A stretch of DNA of 38,124 nt from Cyanobacteriota bacterium. Lineage in GTDB: Bacteria > Acidobacteriota > Vicinamibacteria > Vicinamibacterales > UBA2999. The stretch's first letter is position 1. Each line of letters begins with the position of its first letter. The notes below the pieces were generated by a model. It searched no databases. It was not told the DNA's origin and was given only the letters and a program-made list of their open reading frames with translations. The stretch lies in contig JAIEMQ010000078.1 of assembly GCA_019752015.1 (NCBI GenBank), positions 1 through 38,124 on the forward strand, given 5' to 3'. The translations under genes were made by a program, and so were the position numbers. Positions 31,570-38,124 of this stretch are shown in pieces.

Positions 31570-33729
31570 TTGTGCCGTTTGGCCCCACGCCCCCCGTCGG
31601 CGGTCACTAGATCGATCTATCTCGGCACGCTGGCGGCGATAGCTGTCGTCGCCACGCTGAGCGTGGTCATTTACCGCTCGGCCGTCGATGACGCGGTCGC
31701 GCAGAACTCCAACCAGCAGCTCGCCATGGTGCGCACCGCCGCGGTCGGCGTGCAGGGTGAGATTGAAGGGCTGACCGCGCAACTGCGCCAGTTCGGAAGC
31801 CTCCCCAGCGTGCAGAACCTCGATGTCGACGTGCTCAGTCAGCGCGTCGAGGCCGCGTTCGGCGACAACCGCTCCGGGCTCGTCAACCTGATCGTCCGCA
31901 TCGACGCCGATGGCCGTCTTTATTACTGGACGCCAAAGGGCGAGATCCGGGGCCGGGGTGAGCTCGGAAACAAAAGCGAGCGGCTGTGGATGTGGGCCTC
32001 GAACCGCGCCAATGCTTCGCAGGTCCGGATGATCAGCGGTTGGCCCAACAGCGCTGCGTCACGGCGGGCGATCACCATCCCGGTGTGGCAAACGGCGCCG
32101 AGCGCCGAGAAACCCAAACCGTCGAATGCCTTCAACGGCGTGCTCGCGCTCGTCGTGGACGTCAATCGCTTCGCCGAAGTTTATCTGGGGCCGGCCATCA
32201 GCGATCTCGCCGACTCCCGGCTCGTGGTCGGTCTCGCCACGCCGGACTTCGGCGTGCGCATGGGCCCCGGCCGGGACATGACGCCGACTCCCGCCGACGC
32301 GCATCAGCACGCCGAGCAGCAGGGCACGACGCTGCTCGATGACGCCGGCCGTAAGCGGCTGCACGCGTGGGCCAAGCTGACGGCGGCGGATGAGACCTGG
32401 ATGGTCGCCTCGTCCGCGCCGTACTCGCTGGTAGCGATCCAGCGATCGGCGCGAGCGCAGCTTGCGCTGACCGCCATGCTGCTCGTGGCCGTGCCGGCCG
32501 CGGGATTTCTGATCGCCCGGCGTGAGCGGCAGATCCAGCAGAAACACCGCGAGCTCGAGCGCCGCCTCGCCGAGTCGCAGAAGATGGAGGCGATCGGCAA
32601 GCTCGCCGGCGGCATCGCGCACGACTTCAACAACATGCTGACCGCGATCCTCGGCTACGCGAGCATGATCCAGGAGGACGCGCCGCGGAATTCCGCGGTT
32701 CACGATCAGGCGCAGCAGATCCGGCGCGCTTCGGAGAACGCCGCGGCCCTCACGCAGAAGCTCCTCGCGTTCAGCCGCAAGCAGGTCCTGCAGTCCGATG
32801 CAATGGACTTCCGCTCGCTGCTCGGCAACCTGTTGCCGCTGATCCGGAACGCCGCCGGCGAGGACGTCACCGTCAGCACGCAGATCGGCGAAGAGCTGTG
32901 GCCGGTGATGGCGGATCCGGTGCAGCTCGAGCAATCGATCCTGAATCTCGCGATCAACGCGAGAGATGCCATGCCCAACGGCGGCACGCTGCAGATCGCG
33001 GCGCGCAACGCGCCGCGACCGAGCGGCGAGCGCCGGCCGGATGCGGACGTGAAGCCCGGCGGGTACGTGCAGATCACCGTGACCGACACCGGCGTTGGCA
33101 TGGACGAAGCGACCCGCACGCGGATGTTCGAGCCGTTCTTCACGACCAAGGCGCCAGGAAAGGGTACGGGCCTCGGCCTCTCGACGGTGTATGGGTTCGT
33201 CCGCCAGTGCGGCGGATACATCGGGGTCTTATCGACTCCGGGCCAGGGCACGTCGATCGAGTTGTTGTTGCCGCGCGCGACTGTGCCGGCGGCAACGCCG
33301 ACGCCGCCGACGCAGACCGAGCCCGCCGGCAAGACGGCATCAGCGACGATCCTCGTCGCGGAAGACGAAGACGGCGTGCGCCAGCTCGCCGTGGAATCGC
33401 TCGAGCGGCGCGGCTATCGCGTGCTCGCGGCGCCGAGCGGCGAGGAAGCGCTCAAGATCGCGGCCGCGTTCGACGGCACGATTCATTTGCTGATCAGCGA
33501 CGTGGTCATGCCTGGCTTGAAGGGACCGGACCTGGCCGATCGGTTGCGCGCCATGCGGCCCGGCATCCGTGTGCTGTTGATGTCGGGCTACGCCGCCGAC
33601 GTCGTCACCCCGGCGGATCTCAAGGAAGCGGCGCTGCTTTCCAAGCCGTTTTCACCGGCCGCCCTGCTCAAAGCCGTCCGGAACATCCTCGACGTCCCGC
33701 TTTCATCCACGCCCGCTTCGCGGGGATAA
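31570..33729 (+). CDS. Hybrid sensor histidine kinase with receiver domain
   Basis: 719 residues. Layout: membrane helix (~14-35), extracytoplasmic Cache-like sensor domain (~36-290), second helix (~297-316), short coiled coil, H-box GGIAHDFNNML (phospho-His about 350), then the ATPase domain with N-box LNLAINARDAMP, G1 DTGVGM, F-box FEPFFTTK and G2 GTGLGLSTVYG. A receiver domain ends it (ILVAEDEDG, phospho-Asp in LLISDVVMPG about 644, Lys in SKPFSP). The HDFNN type often works with FixJ- or NtrC-like regulators; none is adjacent. The start is TTG 31570 or TTG 31579. TATATT overlaps the start, so the true start may be later. Confidence 0.93.
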   Translation: MCRLAPRPPSAVTRSIYLGTLAAIAVVATLSVVIYRSAVDDAVAQNSNQQLAMVRTAAVGVQGEIEGLTAQLRQFGSLPSVQNLDVDVLSQRVEAAFGDNRSGLVNLIVRIDADGRLYYWTPKGEIRGRGELGNKSERLWMWASNRANASQVRMISGWPNSAASRRAITIPVWQTAPSAEKPKPSNAFNGVLALVVDVNRFAEVYLGPAISDLADSRLVVGLATPDFGVRMGPGRDMTPTPADAHQHAEQQGTTLLDDAGRKRLHAWAKLTAADETWMVASSAPYSLVAIQRSARAQLALTAMLLVAVPAAGFLIARRERQIQQKHRELERRLAESQKMEAIGKLAGGIAHDFNNMLTAILGYASMIQEDAPRNSAVHDQAQQIRRASENAAALTQKLLAFSRKQVLQSDAMDFRSLLGNLLPLIRNAAGEDVTVSTQIGEELWPVMADPVQLEQSILNLAINARDAMPNGGTLQIAARNAPRPSGERRPDADVKPGGYVQITVTDTGVGMDEATRTRMFEPFFTTKAPGKGTGLGLSTVYGFVRQCGGYIGVLSTPGQGTSIELLLPRATVPAATPTPPTQTEPAGKTASATILVAEDEDGVRQLAVESLERRGYRVLAAPSGEEALKIAAAFDGTIHLLISDVVMPGLKGPDLADRLRAMRPGIRVLLMSGYAADVVTPADLKEAALLSKPFSPAALLKAVRNILDVPLSSTPASRG

Positions 33730-33816
33730 TACTCCCGACTTCGCCTCCGCCTTCGCTCGTCGATGGTTCCACGAGCTTCGGCGAGACAGGCTCAGTCTGA
33801 CTGCCAAGGAGATTCA

Positions 33817-34467
33817 ATGACTCGCGTAATGACAGCTCTTGCGTTAACGGCGTGTTTGTCGGTGGTGGCCTACGCCCAGACCGGCAAGCCGTCACTGATG
33901 AATCCGGCCTCGCTCAACGAGCAGGCGCCGGCCACCTACAAAGCAAAGTTCGATACCAGCGCCGGCGAGTTCGTCGTCACCGTGACGCGTGCGTGGGCAC
34001 CGAATGGCGCCGATCGTTTCTACAACCTTGTGAAAAACGGTTTCTACGACGGCACGCGCTTCTTCCGCGTCGTCCCGAACTTCATGGTGCAGTGGGGCAT
34101 CAACGGCGATCCCGACATCCAGCGCAACTGGGCGAACGCCAACATCAAGGACGATCCCACCGGCGTGAAGAGCAACGGCCGCGGCTTCATCACCTTCGCG
34201 AATCGCGGCGCGAACACGCGCTCGACGCAGCTCTTCATCAACTACAAATCGAATGCGTTCCTCGACAAGCAGTTCATGCCGTTCGGCGAAGTGACGTCGG
34301 GCATGTCGGTGGTCGACAAGATCAACGCGAAGCACGGTGAGGATCCGGACCAGAGCCAAATTCAGGCCAACGGCAATCGCTACCTGCAGAAGGCGTTCCC
34401 CGATCTCGACTACATCAAGAAGGCAACGATCGAGGCGGCCACGGCCGCGCCCGCGAAGAAACAGTAG
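33817..34467 (+). CDS. Secreted cyclophilin-type peptidyl-prolyl isomerase
   Basis: 216 residues from ATG 33817, with AGGAG just upstream. A signal peptide (MTRVMTALALTACLSVVAYA) targets it to the periplasm. The cyclophilin domain shows DTSAGEFVVTV, ADRFYNLVKNGFYDGTRFFR with the catalytic Arg, FMVQWG, GFITFANRGANTRSTQLFIN, and FMPFGEV. Cyclophilins speed cis/trans change of proline bonds during folding. It is two bases from the next gene, so they are co-transcribed. It has a long C-terminal Ala/Lys tail. Confidence 0.93.
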   Translation: MTRVMTALALTACLSVVAYAQTGKPSLMNPASLNEQAPATYKAKFDTSAGEFVVTVTRAWAPNGADRFYNLVKNGFYDGTRFFRVVPNFMVQWGINGDPDIQRNWANANIKDDPTGVKSNGRGFITFANRGANTRSTQLFINYKSNAFLDKQFMPFGEVTSGMSVVDKINAKHGEDPDQSQIQANGNRYLQKAFPDLDYIKKATIEAATAAPAKKQ

Positions 34468-34469
34468 CC

Positions 34470-36371
34470 ATGAAGAAAATCCTGCTCGTCGCCGTCACGC
34501 TGGTCTTCGTTCTGGCAGCGAGCCTGCCTCGCCGTAGCGTAGCGGAGGCGGGGGGCGGGCAGGTGCCGATCCAGGATCGGCAGCCCGCGGGATCCGCATT
34601 GCGGCCCGCGGTGATGGGACCGACCGGTGGCGTGTCCACCGGTCATCCGCTCACGACCGCCACCGCCTTCGGCATCCTGCTGAAAGGCGGCAACGCGTTC
34701 GACGCCGGCGTTGCGTCGCTCATTGCCGGCGGCGTGCTGGAGCAGGATCTCTACAGCCTCGGCGGCGAGGCGCTCGTCCTGGTCTATCCAAAAAAAGAAA
34801 ACAAGGTGCTGTCGATCGTCGGCCAGGGCTGGGCGCCGAAGGCGGTTGACGTTGACTGGTATCTGTCGCGCAGCAAGACGCTCGACGGCGCCGGTCTCGA
34901 TCCCGCCGTGGTGCCGGGCGCGCTGCATGCGGCGCTGACCGTGCTGGCACGCTGGGGCACGATGACGTTCGAACAGGTCGCTGCGCAGGGCATTGCCTAC
35001 GCCGAGAACGGCTTCCCGATGCGCAACAGCACCGCGCAGGCGATCAACCGGCAGCTGAAGTTTTTCGAAAGCTGGCCGGACAACAAGAAGTACTGGCTGA
35101 AGCCCGACGGTTCGCAGTACAGGCCCGGCGAAACGATCAAGCTGCCGGCGCTCGCGAACACGCTGCAGAAAATGGTCGCCGCCGAGCGGTCTGCGCGGGC
35201 GAAGGGCAAGGACCGGAGCGACGGCATCATCGCCGCGCGCGATCGCTTTTACAAGGGCGACATCGCCAAGGAAATGGTTGGGTTCCTGCAGAAACATGGC
35301 GCGCCGTTCGACGCCAGCGATTTCTCGGAATACTTTGCGCGCATCGAGGAGCCGGCGAAGACCACGTATCGCGGCTACACCGTCTACAAGCACGGCTTCG
35401 GCAGCCAGGGGCCGGTGCTGCTGCAGGCGCTCAACATCCTCGAGAATTTCGATCTCAACAAGATGGGCTATGCGAGCGCGAACTATCTGCATACCGTTAC
35501 GGAGGCGTTGAAGCTCGCGTATGCGGATCGCGATTCGTATTACGCCGACCCGGCATTCGTGCAGGTGCCTGCTGAAGGCTTGCTGTCGAAGGCCTACGCG
35601 AAAGAGCGCGCGGCGCTGATCGATCCCAGGCACGCCTCGACGTCGTTCATCGCCGGCGATCCGACGAAGTTCGATTCGAAGGTCAAGCAGTGGACGTATT
35701 GGAAGGCGAACGTCACCGACGGCGCCACGCCGCGGACGCGCACCGGCCAGGAAGAGAACTCGCCCGAGATCGTCAAGGACACCACGCACATGGCCGTCAT
35801 CGACAAGGACGGCAACGTCTTCGACGTGACGCCGAGCGGCGGATGGGTGCCGGGCGCGGTGATTCTCGGCAACACCGGCATCGGCATGAGCGTGCGCGGC
35901 GAGCAGTTCTGGCTCGACAAGACGCGCGCCAACCAGATTCGTCCGCGCGCGCGGCCGCGCTACACGCTGACGCCGAGCATGGTGTTCAAGGGGGGCCAGC
36001 CGATGATGGGCCTCGGCACGCCGGGCGGCGACAACCAGGATCAAACGATCCTGCAGGCGCTGCTCAGCATCGTCGACTTCTGGCACGAGTGGTACCCGAA
36101 TCTCCACGGCGCGCTCGAGCGCCCGCGCGTGCAGACGATGCACTTCTACGGATCGTTCTGGCCGCACACCGCCGGCTTCAATCAGCTGAATGTGGAAGCG
36201 ACGATTCCCGACGCGGTCTACAACGAGCTGAGAGCACGCGGCCACGATGTGAGCCGCCTGCGTCCGTTCGGCATGTCGGGATGCGCGACGGCGGTGATGA
36301 TCGATCCGGCGACCGGCAATCGCTTCGCCGGCGCCGATCCGCGGCGCGACTGTTACGCGATCGCTTACTAA
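34470..36371 (+). CDS. ggt: Gamma-glutamyltransferase family protein
   Basis: 633 residues. These periplasmic enzymes cut gamma-glutamyl bonds, as in glutathione, after self-cleavage into two chains. A signal peptide (MKKILLVAVTLVFVLAASL) is present. The cleavage/nucleophile threonine is in KDTTHMAVIDKDGNVFDVTP (about residue 438). GGNAFDAGVA, DLYSLGGEALVLVY and LGTPGGDNQDQTILQ are family blocks. The classical oxyanion GG after the nucleophile region is present as SGGWVPGAV. The family also includes cephalosporin acylases and other hydrolases, so the true substrate is open. Confidence 0.92.
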   Translation: MKKILLVAVTLVFVLAASLPRRSVAEAGGGQVPIQDRQPAGSALRPAVMGPTGGVSTGHPLTTATAFGILLKGGNAFDAGVASLIAGGVLEQDLYSLGGEALVLVYPKKENKVLSIVGQGWAPKAVDVDWYLSRSKTLDGAGLDPAVVPGALHAALTVLARWGTMTFEQVAAQGIAYAENGFPMRNSTAQAINRQLKFFESWPDNKKYWLKPDGSQYRPGETIKLPALANTLQKMVAAERSARAKGKDRSDGIIAARDRFYKGDIAKEMVGFLQKHGAPFDASDFSEYFARIEEPAKTTYRGYTVYKHGFGSQGPVLLQALNILENFDLNKMGYASANYLHTVTEALKLAYADRDSYYADPAFVQVPAEGLLSKAYAKERAALIDPRHASTSFIAGDPTKFDSKVKQWTYWKANVTDGATPRTRTGQEENSPEIVKDTTHMAVIDKDGNVFDVTPSGGWVPGAVILGNTGIGMSVRGEQFWLDKTRANQIRPRARPRYTLTPSMVFKGGQPMMGLGTPGGDNQDQTILQALLSIVDFWHEWYPNLHGALERPRVQTMHFYGSFWPHTAGFNQLNVEATIPDAVYNELRARGHDVSRLRPFGMSGCATAVMIDPATGNRFAGADPRRDCYAIAY

Positions 36372-36477
36372 CACGAAGGACACGAAGGACACGAAGGAAC
36401 GTTTTTTAAATACCAGTGCTGCTAAGCGGCACTGGCGTTGACAACATTAATCTTCGTGCCCTTCGTGTTCTTCGTGT
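36372..36477. terminator. Inverted twin arrays and inner hairpin between convergent ggt and VWA genes
   Basis: After the ggt stop (36369-36371) come three 9-bp units CACGAAGGA (36372-36398). After the VWA stop (36478-36480), on its own strand, come three 9-bp units ACACGAAGR (36477-36451). The two arrays are inverted relative to each other, so a transcript from either side can fold. Between them CCAGTGC (36412-36418) and GCACTGG (36428-36434) form a second stem, beside a TTTTTT run at 36402-36407. Probably a two-way terminator. Confidence 0.6.
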
Positions 36478-37368
36478 TCAAAACGGGCGCCGCGTCGACA
36501 TTTCCAGCCGCACATCGTCGCGGCTGACGGCGACGTTGATCTGCGGCTGCGCGCGTTTCGGATCGCCCGCATACGTGACCGAGTAGCGGCGCATCATCCG
36601 TTGATGGTCGTCGGCGATCCTGTTGGCAATGTCCGTCAGGCGCGCGGCCAGGCTGCTTTCCGCGAGCAGCGTCGTGCGCATCCCGCCCGTGTTGTCGACC
36701 AGGTTGGCGAGGATGTCGGTGACCAGGCCGTTGCGCTTGCCCTGGAGGATCACGGCGTGCGCCGTGCCGCCGCGCGCCAGGAAATCGTTCATGAACTTGT
36801 TGTACTCGTCGACGTTGATTTCGCGCGTCGCCTCGCCGTTGTCCGTCGTGACGATCACGTTGGCCGGCCACTGCCTCGGCGCGGTCTTCATGAACCGCTT
36901 GTCGGCTTCGAGCATCGTGTCGTAGAACGCGTTGGCGCCGCCTTCAGATGCGAAGCGCGCAATCTCGGCGCGCAGCTTGTCGCGGCTGCTTTCCGGCGTC
37001 GTGCGCACGCGAATCTGTCCGCCCGACGACAGGAACACGACTTCTTCCGACTCCGGCAGCGCATTCGCAAAGGCACCGAGCGCCGTCTTCATCGTGTTGA
37101 CCATCGGGCCCATCGAGGTGCTGGAGTCGACCATCAGCACGACCCGCACCGGCAGCGATCCCAGCGCGGCGTATGTGACAGCGCGTTTCTCACCGTCCTC
37201 GGTGACGATGAAATCCTCGGCCGTGAGGTTCAACACCGGCGCGCCTTTGTCGTCGACGGCGTTGATGTAGATGGTTCGCGGGACGGTCTTCTGCGCCAAC
37301 AATAAGACCGGGAGCGTAGTGACGCTCGCGCCGAGGATGAGCGCTTTCAAAAGCAGGCGTCGGGTCAT
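36478..37368 (-). CDS. Secreted von Willebrand factor A domain protein
   Basis: 296 residues. An N-terminal signal with a twin-basic start (MTRRLLLKALILGASVTTLP) is followed by a short beta domain (YINAVDDKGAPVLNLTAEDF). The VWA domain carries the MIDAS metal site DSSTSM, a later Thr in VRTTPES, and VIVTTDNGE. This matches the VWFA-related acidobacterial family, secreted proteins of unclear role that bind partners through a metal ion. It converges on ggt. The only other gene close by on this strand is the small membrane protein upstream, separated by a repeat array. Confidence 0.88.
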   Translation of the reverse strand: MTRRLLLKALILGASVTTLPVLLLAQKTVPRTIYINAVDDKGAPVLNLTAEDFIVTEDGEKRAVTYAALGSLPVRVVLMVDSSTSMGPMVNTMKTALGAFANALPESEEVVFLSSGGQIRVRTTPESSRDKLRAEIARFASEGGANAFYDTMLEADKRFMKTAPRQWPANVIVTTDNGEATREINVDEYNKFMNDFLARGGTAHAVILQGKRNGLVTDILANLVDNTGGMRTTLLAESSLAARLTDIANRIADDHQRMMRRYSVTYAGDPKRAQPQINVAVSRDDVRLEMSTRRPF

Positions 37369-37388
37369 GGCGGCCCGAGTATAAGACA

Positions 37389-37540
37389 GGGTGCCGGGGT
37401 GCCTGGGTGCCGGGGTGCCGGGGTGCCTGGGTGCCTGGGTGCCTGGGTGCCTGGGTGCCGGGGTGCCGGGGTGCCTAGGTGCCGGGGTGCCGGGGTGCCG
37501 GGGTGCCTGGGTGCCGGGGTGCCGGGGTGCCTAGGTGCTT
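37389..37540. repeat. Nineteen-unit 8-bp tandem array
   Basis: Unit GGGTGCCG or GGGTGCCT, repeated 19 times without interruption (two units start with A, the last ends TT). It lies 20 bases before the VWA gene and overlaps the 3' end of the small membrane protein gene. The G/T variants alternate irregularly. Not a CRISPR array: there are no spacers. Confidence 0.9.
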
Positions 37541-37894
37541 ACGCAAGATGATCGCCGTCGGCACGCCGCCAACGAGCACGGTCACGAGCCAAAGGCCGAT
37601 CCAGCCGCGCAAATCTGTTCCCAAGGGTTCCCCGCACATGCACTCGAACATGTCGACGAGGTTGAGGCCACCGCTCGTGACCCTGACTTCCTCAGCGCGT
37701 TCGCGCGCGCGCTGCTCCTTGACGCGCTCAGATTGCTCGCGGATGACCGACAACACAGCACGTTGGGCACGGTCGCCGTGCGTGTTGACACTCACCATAA
37801 CCAGCGCGAGGCCGCATGCGGCGATTACAGCCGCGATGATTCGGACAATCGACAGGCGTGTCATGAATTTGTTCGACACCGCGAAAGCACTCAT
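37475..37894 (-). CDS. Small two-helix membrane protein
   Basis: Up to 139 residues; ATG 37864 is an alternative start giving 129. A first membrane helix (RLSIVRIIAAVIAACGLALV) is followed by a charged helix (REQSERVKEQRARERAEE), a short loop with Cys-Met-Cys (FECMCGEP), and a second helix (GLWLVTVLVGGVPTAIIL). The last ~20 residues (GTPAPRHPGT twice) are translated from the tandem array, and the stop codon lies in it. The natural end is probably near LRKH. Flanked on both sides by arrays of the same repeat in inverted orientation. Function unknown. Confidence 0.6.
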   Translation of the reverse strand: MSAFAVSNKFMTRLSIVRIIAAVIAACGLALVMVSVNTHGDRAQRAVLSVIREQSERVKEQRARERAEEVRVTSGGLNLVDMFECMCGEPLGTDLRGWIGLWLVTVLVGGVPTAIILRKHLGTPAPRHPGTPAPRHPGT

Positions 37895-37980
37895 GGCACC
37901 TTAGGCACCTTAGGCACCCCAGGCACCTTAGGCACCTTAGCACCCCCAGGCACCCAGGCACCCCAGGCACCCAGGCACTC
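37895..37980. repeat. Ten-unit GGCACC array, inverted relative to 37389-37540
   Basis: Units GGCACCTTA (9 bp) and GGCACCCA or GGCACCCCA (8-9 bp), about ten in a row. On the opposite strand these read TGGGTGCC, the unit of the array at 37389-37540. It abuts the first possible start codon (37894) of the small membrane protein gene. Confidence 0.85.
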
Positions 37981-37991
37981 GTGAGGGTAGC

Positions 37992-38024
37992 CCTGCTGAC
38001 GAGGACATTCGCCTCGCCAGCAGG
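37992..38024. terminator. Strong two-part hairpin
   Basis: CCTGCTG-A-CGAGG (37992-38004) pairs with CCTCG-C-CAGCAGG (38012-38024), twelve base pairs with one A/C mismatch and a seven-base loop. No T-run. It may end a gene that lies to the right of the window. The remaining ~100 bases to the window end hold no gene I can support. Confidence 0.5.
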
Positions 38025-38124
38025 ACCCGTCGTCCGTGCTCCGACTAGGGCCCAAAATAAGCGCGTTGGCGGCTCGGCGGCTGCCGTGAGTCGCCCTGCG
38101 ATCGCGGCGCGGACCTCGCCTGTC

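Noticed and set aside
34410-36392. Long minus-strand open frame (660 codons) opposite ggt
   Set aside because: Same antisense artefact; no family motif, and ggt is clearly the real gene.
37389-37540. CRISPR array
   Set aside because: Units are 8 bp, contiguous, with no spacers, and no cas genes are near.
1-38124. tRNA or rRNA genes
   Set aside because: I looked for cloverleaf arms with TTC-GANTC-type loops and for rRNA-like stretches and found none convincing; a search tool could still find one.

Overview
GC-rich bacterial chromosome, with most genes using G/C-ending codons and many GTG starts. I read it as an Acidobacteriota-like organism (Vicinamibacteria is my best guess). The basis is the gene order dprA-topA-MATE-trmFO-xerC beside rplU-rpmA-obgE-nadD-rsfS, a large kinase with a TolB-type propeller, and many secreted beta-barrel or von Willebrand proteins. 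This placement is inference from gene content; there is no rRNA in the window, and I saw no tRNA gene.

Layout. 1-3920: a minus-strand set of ECF sigma factor, STAS protein, small coiled-coil protein and an unusual radical SAM protein, diverging from a secreted protein. 3945-5812: lysA and tmk, overlapping. 5868-11274: a long minus-strand operon-like run of TPR protein, lipoprotein, rplU, rpmA, obgE, nadD, rsfS, comF and an antitoxin/Doc pair. 11387-20251: plus-strand housekeeping genes dprA, topA, a MATE transporter, trmFO and xerC, then an outer-membrane barrel. 20232-31424: an accessory island. It begins at an integrase remnant and carries a family 8 polysaccharide lyase, a His/AGY-repeat mini-protein, two MurG-like glycosyltransferases around an ATP-grasp enzyme, a receptor-like Ser/Thr kinase, two more glycosyltransferases and a broken DUF433 antitoxin gene. 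31570-38124: a hybrid histidine kinase, a cyclophilin, a gamma-glutamyltransferase, a VWA protein and a small membrane protein.

Most interesting signals. (1) Short tandem arrays of 7-, 8-, 9- or 14-bp units recur throughout. Many sit exactly at a stop codon, and some lie inside genes (comF, xerC, topA, tmk), where they encode inserted peptides. (2) An 83-bp module with TATAAT promoter, leader, ATG and eight codons is duplicated in front of the kinase and of an unrelated glycosyltransferase. (3) The glycosyltransferase / ATP-grasp / glycosyltransferase operon headed by a kinase looks like an undescribed glycoconjugate pathway. (4) The radical SAM protein has an N-terminal SPASM-like cysteine region, atypical cysteine spacing and a Wzt-like C-terminal domain.

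How the genes work together. The 5868-11274 run couples ribosome assembly (L21, L27, ObgE, RsfS) to NAD synthesis, with the toxin-antitoxin pair translationally coupled to its end. dprA, topA and xerC serve DNA processing. The island probably builds or remodels an exported glycan; its substrate cannot be read from sequence.
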